From Bradyrhizobium sp. CB2312 (GTDB taxonomy: Bacteria > Pseudomonadota > Alphaproteobacteria > Rhizobiales > Xanthobacteraceae), in contig NZ_CP121668.1 in NCBI RefSeq assembly GCF_029714425.1, forward strand, positions 5,787,501-5,851,500: a DNA stretch of 64,000 nucleotides, read 5' to 3'. Made by a program: the position numbers and the translations under genes. Shown here one piece after another: positions 35,808 to 46,236 of the stretch. The number at the start of each line of letters is the position of its first letter. Position 1 is the first letter of the stretch. The notes beneath the pieces were generated by a model, which made no database searches, was not told the DNA's origin, and saw only the letters and a program-made list of their open reading frames with translations.

Positions 35808-38800
35808 ATGGAAATCAGGACGTGGCTGAGAGGGCTGGGCCTCGGACGGCATGAGTCCCTGTTCATCGCGAACGCCATAGATTGCGATGTGCTACCGCAA
35901 TTGACGGAACTGGACTTCGAAAAGATCGGTATCCCGCTCGGCGATCGGAAGCGCCTCATGAGCGGGATAAATGCACTTCCCCCCGCCCTCCCTCACTTGT
36001 CCCGAACGCTGCAGTTGCGCCCTTCGCGGAACGGCGTCATCTCACGGTGATGATTTGTGATTTGGTTGATTCGACCGCCTTGGCGGCCCGGCTTGACCCG
36101 GAAGATATGGGTGCCGTTATCGATGCCTATCACGCCGCTTGTGCTCGTATAACGCGCTCCTATGACGGCTTTCTCGCGGACTTTCGTGGAGACGGCATAC
36201 TTGTCTATTTCGGCTATCCCATTGCACATGAGGACGATCCCGAACGAACAGTTAGAGCAGCACTAGACATCATTGCTGCTGTCGCACGGCTTGAAACGCG
36301 CGCAAGTGAACCTCTTGCAGTACGCATCGGCATCGCTACGGGAATGGTGGTCGTGGGCGACCTCGGCGGTGAAGGCAAACTTCGTGAGCATTCCGTAGTT
36401 GGAGGCGCTCCTAATGTCGCGGCTCGAGTCCAAGCCTTGGTCGAGCCGAATACCGTGGTCGTCGCCGAGTCTACGCGCCGTCTTCTCGCCGATATCTTTG
36501 ATCTTCGCGATTTGGGCGCACACCATCTCAAAGGCATTAGCACCCCCGTAAGCGCTTGGGTCGTTAAGGGCCTCTCGGCCTCCAAGAGCCGCTTTGAGGC
36601 GGTACGACCGGCAGAGCTCAGCTATCTCGTCGGCCGCGATTCCGAGTTGAAATTCCTGTTGGAACGCCGGCATTTGGCTCGGGCGGGCGAAGGCCAGATC
36701 ATCCTCATCTCTGGTGAGCCGGGTATCGGCAAATCACGGCTTGCAACCGCTCTGACGGAATGTGCAGACAGCCATCTATCAGAAGTGCAATTTCGCTATC
36801 AGTGTTCGCCTTATCACGCCAACAGTGCACTTCATCCCGTGGTAGAGCAATTGGAGAGGAGCGCTGGGATCAAGGCGGAGGATACGGCCGAGAAGCGACT
36901 CGATAAGCTGGAGGCGCTGCTCGCCTTGAGAGCGCCGGAACTTGAGGCCGTGGCACCACTTTTCGCTGGATTGCTATCAATCCCCTTCGAAGGCCGCTAT
37001 CCGGCACTGCAGCTAAGTCCCGCACAGCAGCGTCGACGCACGCTTGCCGCGCTGCTCGATCATTTCGAGAGCCGATCGCGCAAACAGCCGATCCTCTTGC
37101 TCTTCGAAGATGTTCACTGGGCCGACGACACCACCCTCGAACTGCTCGACCTCATCGTCGAACGAGCCCGTCTGCTGCCTATCCTTGTGCTGGTTACCTT
37201 TCGACCAGAGTTTGAGCCTGCTTGGACAGGACTTGCAAATGTTGGAAGCCTGACGTTAGGACGGCTCAATCCCGACGATGTTAAAGGCGTGGCCACCCAA
37301 GTGGCCAATGGCCGTGCGCTTCCGACCGACGTGATGAAACAGATCATAACCAAGACCGATGGGAATCCGCTTTTCGTCGAGGAACTCACGAAGGCTGTCC
37401 TCGAAGCGGGAATTCTGGTTGAAGATCAAGATCGCTATCAACTCGGCAGTCCGTTGCCGCCTTTCGCGATCCCAGAAACCCTTCACGATTCCCTCATGGC
37501 GCGGCTCGACCGCCTGCACTCAGTTAAGGAGATCGCCCAAATCGGCGCTGCCATCGGTCGTGAATTTTCCTATTTCTTGATACGAGCTGTGGTCGCTCGA
37601 GAGGAGACGCGTTTGCAGCAATCCCTCTCTGAACTCGAACAGGCCGGACTCATTTTCCGACAAGGTGACTTGCCGGATGCGGTGTACACATTCAAGCACG
37701 CATTAGTGCGAGATGCGGCTTATCAAAGCCTACTGAAAATACGACGGCGGCAACTCCATGCTCAAATAGGGCGCGCCCTGGAGGAAGAATTCCAGACAGC
37801 CGCCGTGAACGACCCTGAAATTCTTGCGCATCATTTCACCGAAGCCGGCCTACTTGAACAGGCTACTGATTATTGGCTCAAGGCCGGAAAGCGTGCGCTC
37901 GGCCGGTCCTCCAATGCCGAGGCCGTAAAGCATCTGGCGCGAGGCCTGGAGCTGATCCGACAGCTGCGGAGTTCACCACAACGCGACCGCAAGGAACTGG
38001 ACTTCTATCTGGCTCTTGGGCCAGCAGTCGCCGCGACTGAGGGCGACGCTGCGCCTGAAACATTACGGGTCTTCTCGCGAGCTCGCGCGCTGCTTGGCGA
38101 AAGTGCGAGCCTCGAAGAACGAATGACGATCCTATGGGGCAATTACCTAGCTCACAGCATGCGCGCGGAGTATAGCACAGCACTCGAGGATGCCCGCCAA
38201 TGCCTTGCGCTGGCCGCAGAGTATGATCATCCTGGCGTCTCTGTCTTAGCCACACGCTTCATCGGACAGACGCTGCATTGCACAGGCGTGTTCGCCGACG
38301 CGCGCAACCACCTGGAGCGTGCGCTCTCGTTGTGCTCAACCAATCCAGTCACGATATCGACCTATCGCCGCTTTGGAGTCGATGACGCGGTGAACAGCCT
38401 AGCTTGGCTCTCGTCGACCCTATTGGTGCTTGGTTATCCTGACCAATCTGCAAGGATCCTCGAGCAGACCGAAACTCTTGCTCGAACGAGGCAACAAAGC
38501 TTCACAACCGCGCTTGCTCTGGGGAACGTAGTCATTTTGGGAATAATCGGGGGCGACGCACAGCGCGCCTTGGCGCACGCCGACGAGGCGATATCACTCA
38601 GCGTTGAGCATGAATTCGCGGCGATCGAACGAAGAGCACGTTTTTTCCGTGGAGCACTATTAGCCCAAGCAGGAGAACTTCAAGCCGGAATCGACCTGAT
38701 GCGCAGCGCCTTGGCGGCAACTTACCGCAATTCTGAACGAGGCCGTCGCACTCTCTACTTGGGCCATCTCGCCTTCGCCCATGCCAAACTCGGAGAGCCG

Positions 38801-39187
38801 GAAGTTGGACTTCGTCTGCTCGACGAAGGCGTTCAGATGGTGCAGTCAACAGGTGAGAGGTTCTTTGAGGCCGAGTTGCATCGTCTTCGCGGCAGCATCA
38901 ACCTAAAGCTCGGCAGGCATGACCAAGCAGAGGCCGAGCTGCAGAAGGCCGTGGCGATCGCGCGGCAACAACAAGCCCGCTGGTGGGAGTTGCGTGCCTC
39001 GATCTGTCTAGCGCGGCATTGGAGCAACGAAGGCAGATATTTCGAAGCTAGGTCCCTCGTAAAGCCAATATACAATTGGTTCACAGAAGGTCGAGATACA
39101 CCCGATCTGGAAGACGCTAGGACTATCGTAAACGAACTAAGCGCAGTTTCAGGACTGAAAGAGGAGCCAGATCACAGCAACTGCTAG
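35808..39187 (+). CDS. SAM domain/class III adenylate cyclase/AAA ATPase/TPR signalling protein, frameshift after the SAM domain
   Basis: ATG 35808 starts a SAM domain (WLRGLGLGRHESLFIANAIDC, then LGDRKRLMSGI) that runs in its own frame to TGA 36050. In the next frame comes a class III nucleotide cyclase domain: metal-binding CDLVDST and RGDGILVYFG, plus NVAARVQ for the transition state. An AAA/NACHT-like ATPase follows (Walker A GEPGIGKSRLA, Walker B LLLFEDVHWAD), then about 600 residues of TPR-like helices to 39187. Relatives usually carry all four parts in one chain of about 1100 residues. A C6 run at 35979-35984 is a likely deletion site. Alternatively ATG 36050, overlapping the SAM stop (TGATG), could be used, but that would cut off the first strand of the cyclase fold (RRHLTV). 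Confidence 0.78.
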
Positions 39188-39230
39188 CCACGCCTCTCAA
39201 CATTACTCCCGTAAACTGACCAGCTTCCAA

Positions 39231-39422
39231 TCACCGCCTCCCCTTCGACCCCTCTCGAGCCTTACGGCCCGTTCGTTCAAGCTTGGCAAGGGCGCTCTCG
39301 ACATCTTTGATTGCCTTCTTGAGCTGCTTCTCGCGATTTAAAAGAATACTCTTGAGTTCTTTTCGCTGCTCGGGGGTCAATGCGGCAGATTTGATCAACT
39401 TCGCAAATGCGATGAAAGCCAT
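39231..39422 (-). CDS. Small basic coiled-coil protein
   Basis: A 63-residue Lys-rich helical protein (LTPEQRKELKSILLNREKQLKKAIKDVESAL). GGGAG lies about 12 bases before ATG 39422. It is convergent with the cyclase gene. Function unknown. Confidence 0.6.
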   Translation of the reverse strand: MAFIAFAKLIKSAALTPEQRKELKSILLNREKQLKKAIKDVESALAKLERTGRKAREGSKGRR

Positions 39423-39641
39423 TGCTTACGCTCCCGTTGGTAGAGGTCGTCAGGCGGTGATCACGATGTGCAACGGTGGAATGTAATATTCTCCAATATC
39501 ACGGGCCTGTAGTCAAACGGCATTCTTCAACTCGATCGGCCCTCCTGCTGCGCAGTGGTGTCGTGGCGCGCGAGAACCAACGGTAACCTCACCCATCTCA
39601 CTACGCACCGACATAGCTTTCAATTCCGCTTCTATTTTTTG

Positions 39642-41228
39642 CTACTTCGGTCGTGAGGTGCGCTTCGTGCGACCGGTTCGGGCGATCCGAACAGCCGGAG
39701 GGTCATGCTCGGGCCTTCGCTGCAATAAGCCACGAAGCATGGCAAACTGGTGTTGATCCAGCTGTTTGGCAAAGCTCTCAAAATTAGTCGCCTCACTGCC
39801 GATCTGGCTTAACCAAACAAACGCATTGTCCAGCGTGCGTAGCTCGGGCGTCTGGTATGACAGTAGATCGCGATAGTAGGTGGCCGAATCCTCGCAAAAC
39901 AGATCACGCGCGATACCGTTTACGAGCCGCCGCACCCCATACTTTATTCCCGTGATGGCCGCTCCCGATATACCATTGCTCAAGATCGCTCCGAACGTGA
40001 AGTTGTGTAATCTTCGCAGGAACGGAGCGGCCCCCCGGTGCCGCTCCGTGAATTCAAAGGCTTGGCCCAAATAGGGATAGCGCGCGAGTAGCTCGCTCTC
40101 CTCGCCGCGTGGAGGCGTGAAGCGGTCGCACCAAAGGGCTATTTGCTCAGAGAATAGAGCGAGCTCCGGACGTGCCGAGAGATCCGTCTCGGCTCCGCTC
40201 GCGAAGATCAGGAAGTCGAATTCGAAGCTGCGATCGATGCTTCGGACCCTCGCAACACCGCATGCTTCGTCAACGAAGCTCCAGTCGCAGTCGGGGTGCC
40301 AGGCGAAATTCTCAAACTTGAGGCATCGCCAATAGGCGTCCTGTGTGGGCGGGACCGGAAGCTCCTCAAGAATGTGGCGCATGAATCGCCAGCGGTCCAG
40401 GTCCGTCAGCTCCCCGAAGTGGCCCAACATGCCGGCAAAATTCATCCAGGTGAGTGGGTTGACCCGCGGTATCTCCGAACGGCGGAAGCAGAGGTCAACT
40501 CGCGCGGCGCCCATCTCAAGTGCATGAGCTGCGTTGTCAAAGGCGGATGCCCCTGCACCAAGGATGCCAATGCGTTTTCCCGCAAGCTTGCGAAAATTGA
40601 TATCATCTGCCGAATGCGCATAAAGATCTGCCGACAAACACGTAACCAGAGACTTAGGAACGCGCCAGCTACCGCTTCCCTCAAAGCCCGTTGCGAGAAC
40701 GATCTTTCTTGCATGTACCCGCTCAATCCTGTCGGCACGCCGGATATGAGCAAGAAGGAGATCATCTGCAGGCTCAATCAATGTTAATTCGACGTCGTTT
40801 TCGACCGGGAGATCCAAGACGTCCCGATACCAATCCAGATAAGATCGCCAGATCTCCTGAGGGAGGGTATCTATCCGATCCCATGCTCGACGCCCAAATT
40901 TTTCTTCGTACCACGCCCGCACCGTCAGACTCGGGATGCCGAAATCAATGCCAGTCACCTCTTTCGGCGTGCGCAACTGTTTCATCCGAGCGAAACTTCG
41001 CCAAGGCCCTTCAAAGCCATTTTGGCGACGATCGATGATCCTGAAGTTTACTATACGCTCGAGCTTCAAACCGGAGGCTATTCCCAGCCCGCTCTGTCCA
41101 GCGCCGACAATCAGAACGTCCAGAACCTTCACGCCGTCAATAAATCGCGGGACTGTCCATTCCCGAGCCGGATAGTCCAAATAAGTCAGCTCGCGCCGAA
41201 CGCGCTTTGTGAGTTGGGAGACGCTCAT
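39642..41228 (-). CDS. FAD/NAD(P)-dependent monooxygenase-like oxidoreductase
   Basis: About 528 residues from ATG 41228 (MSVSQLTKRVRRELTYLDY), which has AGGAGCG upstream; the frame is open to 41309. The FAD motif is VLIVGAGQSGLG (about residue 40) and the second dinucleotide motif is IGILGAGASAFD (about 220). The ATGFEGSGSWRVPKSL segment is typical of flavin monooxygenase/K_oxygenase relatives. It may hydroxylate a small molecule or perform a Baeyer-Villiger reaction. It stands alone, so context does not reveal the substrate. Confidence 0.8.
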   Translation of the reverse strand: MSVSQLTKRVRRELTYLDYPAREWTVPRFIDGVKVLDVLIVGAGQSGLGIASGLKLERIVNFRIIDRRQNGFEGPWRSFARMKQLRTPKEVTGIDFGIPSLTVRAWYEEKFGRRAWDRIDTLPQEIWRSYLDWYRDVLDLPVENDVELTLIEPADDLLLAHIRRADRIERVHARKIVLATGFEGSGSWRVPKSLVTCLSADLYAHSADDINFRKLAGKRIGILGAGASAFDNAAHALEMGAARVDLCFRRSEIPRVNPLTWMNFAGMLGHFGELTDLDRWRFMRHILEELPVPPTQDAYWRCLKFENFAWHPDCDWSFVDEACGVARVRSIDRSFEFDFLIFASGAETDLSARPELALFSEQIALWCDRFTPPRGEESELLARYPYLGQAFEFTERHRGAAPFLRRLHNFTFGAILSNGISGAAITGIKYGVRRLVNGIARDLFCEDSATYYRDLLSYQTPELRTLDNAFVWLSQIGSEATNFESFAKQLDQHQFAMLRGLLQRRPEHDPPAVRIARTGRTKRTSRPK

Positions 41229-41309
41229 GGGACGCTCCTGCCGCTGCGATCTTGTCAGAAATGATCTTCGCTGTTCAGCCAAATTCTGTCTCATTATCAT
41301 CGGAGGCAA

Positions 41310-41662
41310 ATGATGGCTCGATCACGGATCACGCCCAAATCTTCCCTGGATTGGTGACTTGGCGCGCACGGCGGCTCGCCCAATCGCGCCGAGCCAACGC
41401 GGTCGAGACGAAGTCCCTTTCCGCAAACTCGATGCAGTGCCGAATAGCGCGGAACCATTCGTAGCTCGTCAGTAGCTTTTCAGACTAGCTTCGGGTAAAT
41501 CGTCGGAAGTTGCAAGGAGTTCAACTGCTTGGTCAATGCTGTTTGGAGGAGCGGTGATCCTCGAAGCCGGCCATTCAGACGGGCCAGCGAAGACGCTCGC
41601 CATCCTGAGCACATTCTACCAAGGGCCAAGGCCCACAACGAACTCCCGATCTGATTACGAAC
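41310..41662. other. Gap without recognisable gene
   Basis: No supported gene. Short frames here lack ribosome binding sites and domains. The sequence near 41466-41490 vaguely resembles a tts box but fails in the core (see rejected items). Confidence 0.3.
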
Positions 41663-41869
41663 GTGCGAGGCATGCGGGCGACGGAGCGCTTCGAGAAGGC
41701 CGAGCGCGAGGAGCATGCGCGCCGCATGCAGTACATCCTGCAGGGCTACCAGCCGCCGACCAACCAGCACGGCATCACCATCCCGATGTCGGTGGCGATG
41801 GCCACGGGCATGGTGCTTCAGCGCCGTGCGCCCGCGCCGCCGAAGTGCGAGTTTTCACCCGAGGAGTAA
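41663..41869 (+). CDS. Small hypothetical protein
   Basis: A 68-residue frame from GTG 41663 or ATG 41672 (MRATERFEKAEREEHARRMQYIL), with a Pro/Met-rich end (ITIPMSVAMATGMVLQRR). The composition looks coding. Function unknown. Confidence 0.45.
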   Translation: MRGMRATERFEKAEREEHARRMQYILQGYQPPTNQHGITIPMSVAMATGMVLQRRAPAPPKCEFSPEE

Positions 41870-41923
41870 CTCTGCGTCACGAGACCAATCCAACGATCCG
41901 GGAGCGGATTAAAGGAACAGGGA

Positions 41924-42268
41924 ATGTTGGCAAGACCGAAGAAGCCAGACGAACTCGATCAAAAGGCTCCACTTATGAGAACGACTTCCGATAATACTGC
42001 CGGGCTTCTGGCTCAGGCCCGACCAGCATTGGTCGCCACTGTCCAAGAAACCATGACGGCTTTAAGGATTGGGCGCGCAAAACTCTACTAGCTCTTGAAT
42101 GCCGGGATCCTGGAAAGCTACCTGGAAGGTTCGTCCCGCAAGATTACGTGGCGCAGCATTGAGGCGTATGTCGAGTGTCGCCTCCGCCAAGAGGCTGTGC
42201 GGCGGCAACAACGCGCATCTCGCGGGCTAAAGGTTGAACAAAACAGGGAAGATCACGAGGTAGGTTAA
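41924..42268 (+). pseudogene. Excisionase-type HTH DNA-binding protein with an internal TAG
   Basis: ATG 41924 has AAAGGAACAGG upstream. The reading TVQETMTALRIGRAKLY is followed by TAG at 42089, where Glu is usual. The same frame then continues LLNAGILESYLEGSSRKITWRSIEAYVECRLR to TAA 42268. This is the MerR-like HTH_17/excisionase fold. Only one codon is wrong, so it is either a fresh nonsense mutation or a suppressed stop. Such proteins usually serve mobile elements or plasmids. Confidence 0.68.
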
Positions 42269-42556
42269 CAGCAATGCTGGACATATTTCCTGGTGCCGAG
42301 ATCGGGTCTGCACCCTACTGGCGGATACTCCCTCCTCCAAATCGCTTTGTTTGTGTTCGCTCTTTTGCGGCTTTGCTTGATAGCTACGGTTGAAATCTAC
42401 GGTCATGGCTTCGAAGCAGGGTCTCGCAATCACGGAGCGCGGAGGTGTCGGCTTTTGGGGTAGGAAGCAGACGCAGGTCTAGAGCGACTGGATGCCGGCT
42501 TCCGCTTCAAGAGGTCGGTATTCCGCACGGACCATGCGTCGGGTGATGTAAGGCGC

Positions 42557-43462
42557 CTACACGTTGATCTCGCCGGCGGCCCGCACAATCGCTGCAATCG
42601 CTGCCTTGGCTGCCGGCGACGAGGTTCTCCCTCGTAAACGGACGATGCCCGTGCTCGACGGCGGCGACAGCCAGCCCTGCACGACAAGACGAACGAGCGC
42701 GCCGGACTCCAGCTCCTCTTGTACCGCCGCGTCCGTCGCACCCAGAACGGTATCGGTGGTGAGCGCGACAGTCTTGAGCATGCCATAGTTGTCGCACTCG
42801 AGCGCAATGGTGGCATCCTGGCCCTCAGGCAGGCCCAGCAAAGCGGCCAGTTCAACCGTTGAGGGGCTCAGCAGCTTAGGTACCGCAAGACCGTACGCCC
42901 AGACTTCCTGCAGCGTGTGCTCGCGCCCAGCCAGCGGATGGCCTGCCCGCACATACAGGTTGGCCGGTTGCCCCCCGATCAGCTGGATTTCCAGCGCGGC
43001 CTCCCTGGGCATGTCGCGCACATCGGCGGCAAAGAACTCGATGCTCTCGGTACGCAGACTCTCCAGCAACTGCACCGAGTTGCCGACCTCCATGCGCAAT
43101 GCCACCTGCGGGTGCTGGCGGCGAAGCGCCACAAGCGCACGTGGCATAAGGGTGGCCGTCAACAGCGGCCCTACACCGAACGCCGTGTCGCCTAGCTGGC
43201 TGCCGCGGTAAAGATCCACGTCACGCTGCAGGCAGCGTGCCTCGAAGAGCAGCTTGCGCGCCCGCTCGATGACGAATTCGCCGGCCGGGGTTGGGCGGAC
43301 ATCACCCACGTCGCGGTCGAACAGGCGGATACCCAAGTCGCTCTCGATGGCCTGGATGCTGCGGCTGAAGGCCGGCTGACTCAGGTGGACAGCTTCGGCG
43401 GCGCGGGCGAAATGCAGGGTGTCGGCAAGGGCGACGACGTGGTTGAGGCGGCGCAGATCCAT
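42557..43462 (-). CDS. LysR-family transcriptional regulator
   Basis: A 301-residue protein with the N-terminal winged HTH (MDLRRLNHVVALADTLHFARAAEAVHLSQPAFSRSIQAIE) and the LysR substrate-binding domain. It is divergent from the sterol-desaturase-type gene (112 bp apart), so it probably controls that gene. It is intact, unlike many neighbours, and its GC-rich codon use looks like that of the divergent gene. Confidence 0.9.
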   Translation of the reverse strand: MDLRRLNHVVALADTLHFARAAEAVHLSQPAFSRSIQAIESDLGIRLFDRDVGDVRPTPAGEFVIERARKLLFEARCLQRDVDLYRGSQLGDTAFGVGPLLTATLMPRALVALRRQHPQVALRMEVGNSVQLLESLRTESIEFFAADVRDMPREAALEIQLIGGQPANLYVRAGHPLAGREHTLQEVWAYGLAVPKLLSPSTVELAALLGLPEGQDATIALECDNYGMLKTVALTTDTVLGATDAAVQEELESGALVRLVVQGWLSPPSSTGIVRLRGRTSSPAAKAAIAAIVRAAGEINV

Positions 43463-43574
43463 GGTAATGCGCTCCTTGCATCAAGAGAATGAGAACTATG
43501 CATTAGACGCATCGGGTTGGCACTCCTAAAATCGTTCCCACGATAAAAAACATGTGAGCGAGAGGAGACCCCAC

Positions 43575-44462
43575 ATGAGCTCGCAACTGCAATACCTCCT
43601 GATCGGCGCCTTAATCCTGGGCTTTGCCGCCATGGAGGTCATCACCCGGCGCTACCAGACCACCGTGCGAGACAATGCGACAGCCAACGACACCTGGCTG
43701 GAGGTGCTGATGTTCGTCAGCCTGATCGCCATCACCCAGCCGATCGCACTGTTGGGCAGCAACGCGCTGTGCAACTGGCTCATGCCCGCGCAGCACAACG
43801 CCTGGGCCAACCTGCCGTGGTGGGCCATGGCCGGCCTGCTGCTGATCGGCGATGACCTCACGCAGTACCTCTGGCACCGCGCCTCGCACACGCCGCTGCT
43901 TTGGCCGCTGCACCGCGCGCACCACAGCGCGGCCTACATGAGCGTGCGCATTACCTACCGCAACAACTTCTTCTACTACCTGATGATGCCGGGCCTGTGG
44001 ATCGGCGGCGTGGCGGTTTATCTTGGCTTCGGCCCGATCTATGCGGCGTATTTGGTGGTCAAGCTGGCGGTCATCCTGGGCGCGCACTGCGCCTGGGCGT
44101 GGGACGCGCCGCTGTACCGCATCCGCGTGCTGCATCCGCTGATGTGGGTGCTGGAGCGCACCATCTCCACGCCGGCCACGCACCAGGCGCATCACGCGCT
44201 CACCAACGAAGATGGCATCGGCCACTACAAGGGCAATTTCGGCAACCTGCTATTCTTCTGGGACGTGTTGTTCGGCACCGCGCATATCACGCGCAAATAT
44301 CCGGCCAAGGTCGGCCTGCAGGACGACATCCTGTTTGGCCCGGAGCGCTGGACGACGCAGATGTTCTACCCGCTGGTCCACTCCAAGCGCGAGCATTCGG
44401 CGCTGCGCCCCGGCGGCTATGGCTTCACCGAAGCCGACCTGCAAATCGAAGCCAAAAAGTAG
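43575..44462 (+). CDS. Sterol desaturase/fatty acid hydroxylase family membrane protein
   Basis: About 295 residues from ATG 43575 (GAGAGGAG upstream). Four or five membrane helices carry the three di-iron histidine motifs: HRASH, HRAHH and HQAHH with a following His. Members insert oxygen into sterols, fatty acids or carotenoids at the membrane. It is divergent from the LysR gene and followed after 46 bp by the BFD-like gene, which could supply electrons or iron. The substrate is unknown. Confidence 0.87.
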   Translation: MSSQLQYLLIGALILGFAAMEVITRRYQTTVRDNATANDTWLEVLMFVSLIAITQPIALLGSNALCNWLMPAQHNAWANLPWWAMAGLLLIGDDLTQYLWHRASHTPLLWPLHRAHHSAAYMSVRITYRNNFFYYLMMPGLWIGGVAVYLGFGPIYAAYLVVKLAVILGAHCAWAWDAPLYRIRVLHPLMWVLERTISTPATHQAHHALTNEDGIGHYKGNFGNLLFFWDVLFGTAHITRKYPAKVGLQDDILFGPERWTTQMFYPLVHSKREHSALRPGGYGFTEADLQIEAKK

Positions 44463-44508
44463 GCCGCATGAACGACCGCACCTCATCGGTATCGTTTAGG
44501 AGAAGGCG

Positions 44509-44766
44509 ATGATCGTCTGTTCTTGCAACGTGTTCAGCGACCATCAGGTGCGGTCAGTGGTCGCAAAAGAGGAGCGACGGCCTCGTATGAGCGAGGAGTA
44601 TGCCTGCCTCGGATGCAGCGCCCAGTGCGGCCGCTGCACTCACGCCATCAAGCGGATCATGGATGAAAGACCCGGCTCCGTCATGCGGACGCAAGCGTGC
44701 ACCAACCTGGAGTTGATACATCATGAACGTGCCTGTCAATTTCCGTTCGATCGCCATTGCCACTGA
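44509..44766 (+). CDS. (2Fe-2S)-binding, bacterioferritin-associated ferredoxin-like protein
   Basis: The 85-residue protein begins MIVCSCNVFSDHQVRSVV and has CLGCSAQCGRC, which gives the four Cys ligands of a BFD-like [2Fe-2S] cluster (CxC and a C-x2-C group). An upstream AGGAGAAGG lies near ATG 44509. Its C-terminal 15 residues overlap the next gene start by 44 bp, which suggests that the native stop has been lost or moved. It could be an electron carrier for the hydroxylase upstream, or function in iron release. Confidence 0.72.
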   Translation: MIVCSCNVFSDHQVRSVVAKEERRPRMSEEYACLGCSAQCGRCTHAIKRIMDERPGSVMRTQACTNLELIHHERACQFPFDRHCH

Positions 44767-46167
44767 ATTTCAGTCCTGCTTTGACAAACAGCGTGCGGCC
44801 TATCTGGCGGCGCCGGAGCCGTCCTACGCTCAGCGCAAGGCCGATTTGAAAGCGCTCGCTCAGCTCCTGAAGGACAACAAGGACGAGTTGGTCGCGGCGA
44901 TCAACGCCGACTACGGCTACCGGTCTGAATTCGAGACCCTGTTCGCCGAATACTTCGTCGTCCTCGAAACGATCGCCGATGCCGCCAAAAATTTGAAGAA
45001 GTGGATGAAGCCGCAGCGCAGACACGTCGATTTCATGACCTATCCGCTCGCGCGCAATCGTGTCATCCCGCAGCCGCTCGGCGTCGTCGGGGTCATCGTT
45101 CCCTGGAATTTTCCGCTCAATCTCAGCTTCTGTCCGCTCGCAGCGATTCTGGCGGCCGCAATCGGGCGATGGTCAAGATGTCGGAAAACTCAAAGGCGCT
45201 CGCCCAGGTTCTGATGCGCGTTTCGCCAAAGTATTTTCCGATCGAGAAGCTTGCCTTTTTCGAGGATGGCGGCGGACGAGGACCGGGATTCTCGTCATTG
45301 CCCTTCGACCATCTGCTGTTCACGGGATCCGGTGCTACCGGTCGCTCGGTTATGGCCAATGCGGCCCGCAACCTCACCCCGGTCACGCTTGAACTGGGCG
45401 GAAAGGCGCCTGCGATTGTTGGGCCTGACTTCCCGGTCAAAACAGCGGCGGAGCGCATTCTCTGGGTGAAGATGTTCAATGCCGGTCAGATCTGTACGAA
45501 TGTCGACTACATGTTTCTGCCCAAGGGAAGTGAGGACGAGTTCGTCCGCCATTGCCGTCGACTGTTTGCCGACCGCTTCCCTGATATCAACGGCCAGGAC
45601 TACACGTCGATCATCGATGAACGGTCTTTCGCGCGGCTGCAGGCGACGCTGGAGGATGCCCACACAAAGGGCGCAGTCCTGATAAATCTTGCGGAACAGC
45701 AGGAGCCAGACGCGAAGCGTCGCAAATTTGCGCCGCATCTCGTGTTAAATCCGACCGAAGACATGATTGTCATGCAGCGCGAGATCTTTGGTCCGATCTT
45801 GCCGATCAAGACCTATGCAGATCGGCAGGAGGTCGCCGATTATATCAATAGTCACGACCGCCCGTTGGCAATCTATCCATTCACTCACAATGCCGAGCTG
45901 CGCGACTTCTACATCTCGCGGGTCATGTCGGGTGGCGTATCGGTCAATGAAGCTCTGCTGCACGTCGGCCAGCACGACCTGCCATTCGGTGGGGTCGGGG
46001 CGAGCGGCATGGGCCATTACCACGCGCGCGAGGGGTTCAACGCCTTTTCAAAATTGCGCCCGGTCTTCTACCAAGGCCCTCTCTCGCCGATCCAAATGCT
46101 ATTTCAGCCGCCCTACTCCGGCCGCCCAATGAGCATCTTGCGGACGATGATCAAGTGGAAGACGTGA
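44723..46167 (+). pseudogene. calB: Coniferyl aldehyde dehydrogenase-like gene, frameshifted
   Basis: ATG 44723 with GGAG upstream starts an aldehyde dehydrogenase (LKKWMKPQRRHVDFMTYPLA, GVVGVIVPWNFPLNLSFCPLAAILAA) of the coniferyl aldehyde type. At about 45160 the frame shifts by one lost base (GCCGCAATCGG) and continues as NRAMVKMSENSKALAQ to 46167. The catalytic Glu (VTLELGG) and Cys (NAGQICTN) are in the second frame. Without the shift it would be a full-length protein of about 480 residues. It could be a sequencing error; otherwise the enzyme is lost. Confidence 0.8.
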
Positions 46168-46236
46168 TGTGCGCGCTTGATCCTCCTAACCAATTGGCTG
46201 CGGCCCGGCTTCATTCTCATTCGCGCGGAGACCATC

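Noticed and set aside
41466..41490. Possible tts box (type III secretion promoter element)
   Set aside because: Only GTCAG and two AGCTT pieces resemble it; the spacing and core differ and no effector gene follows.
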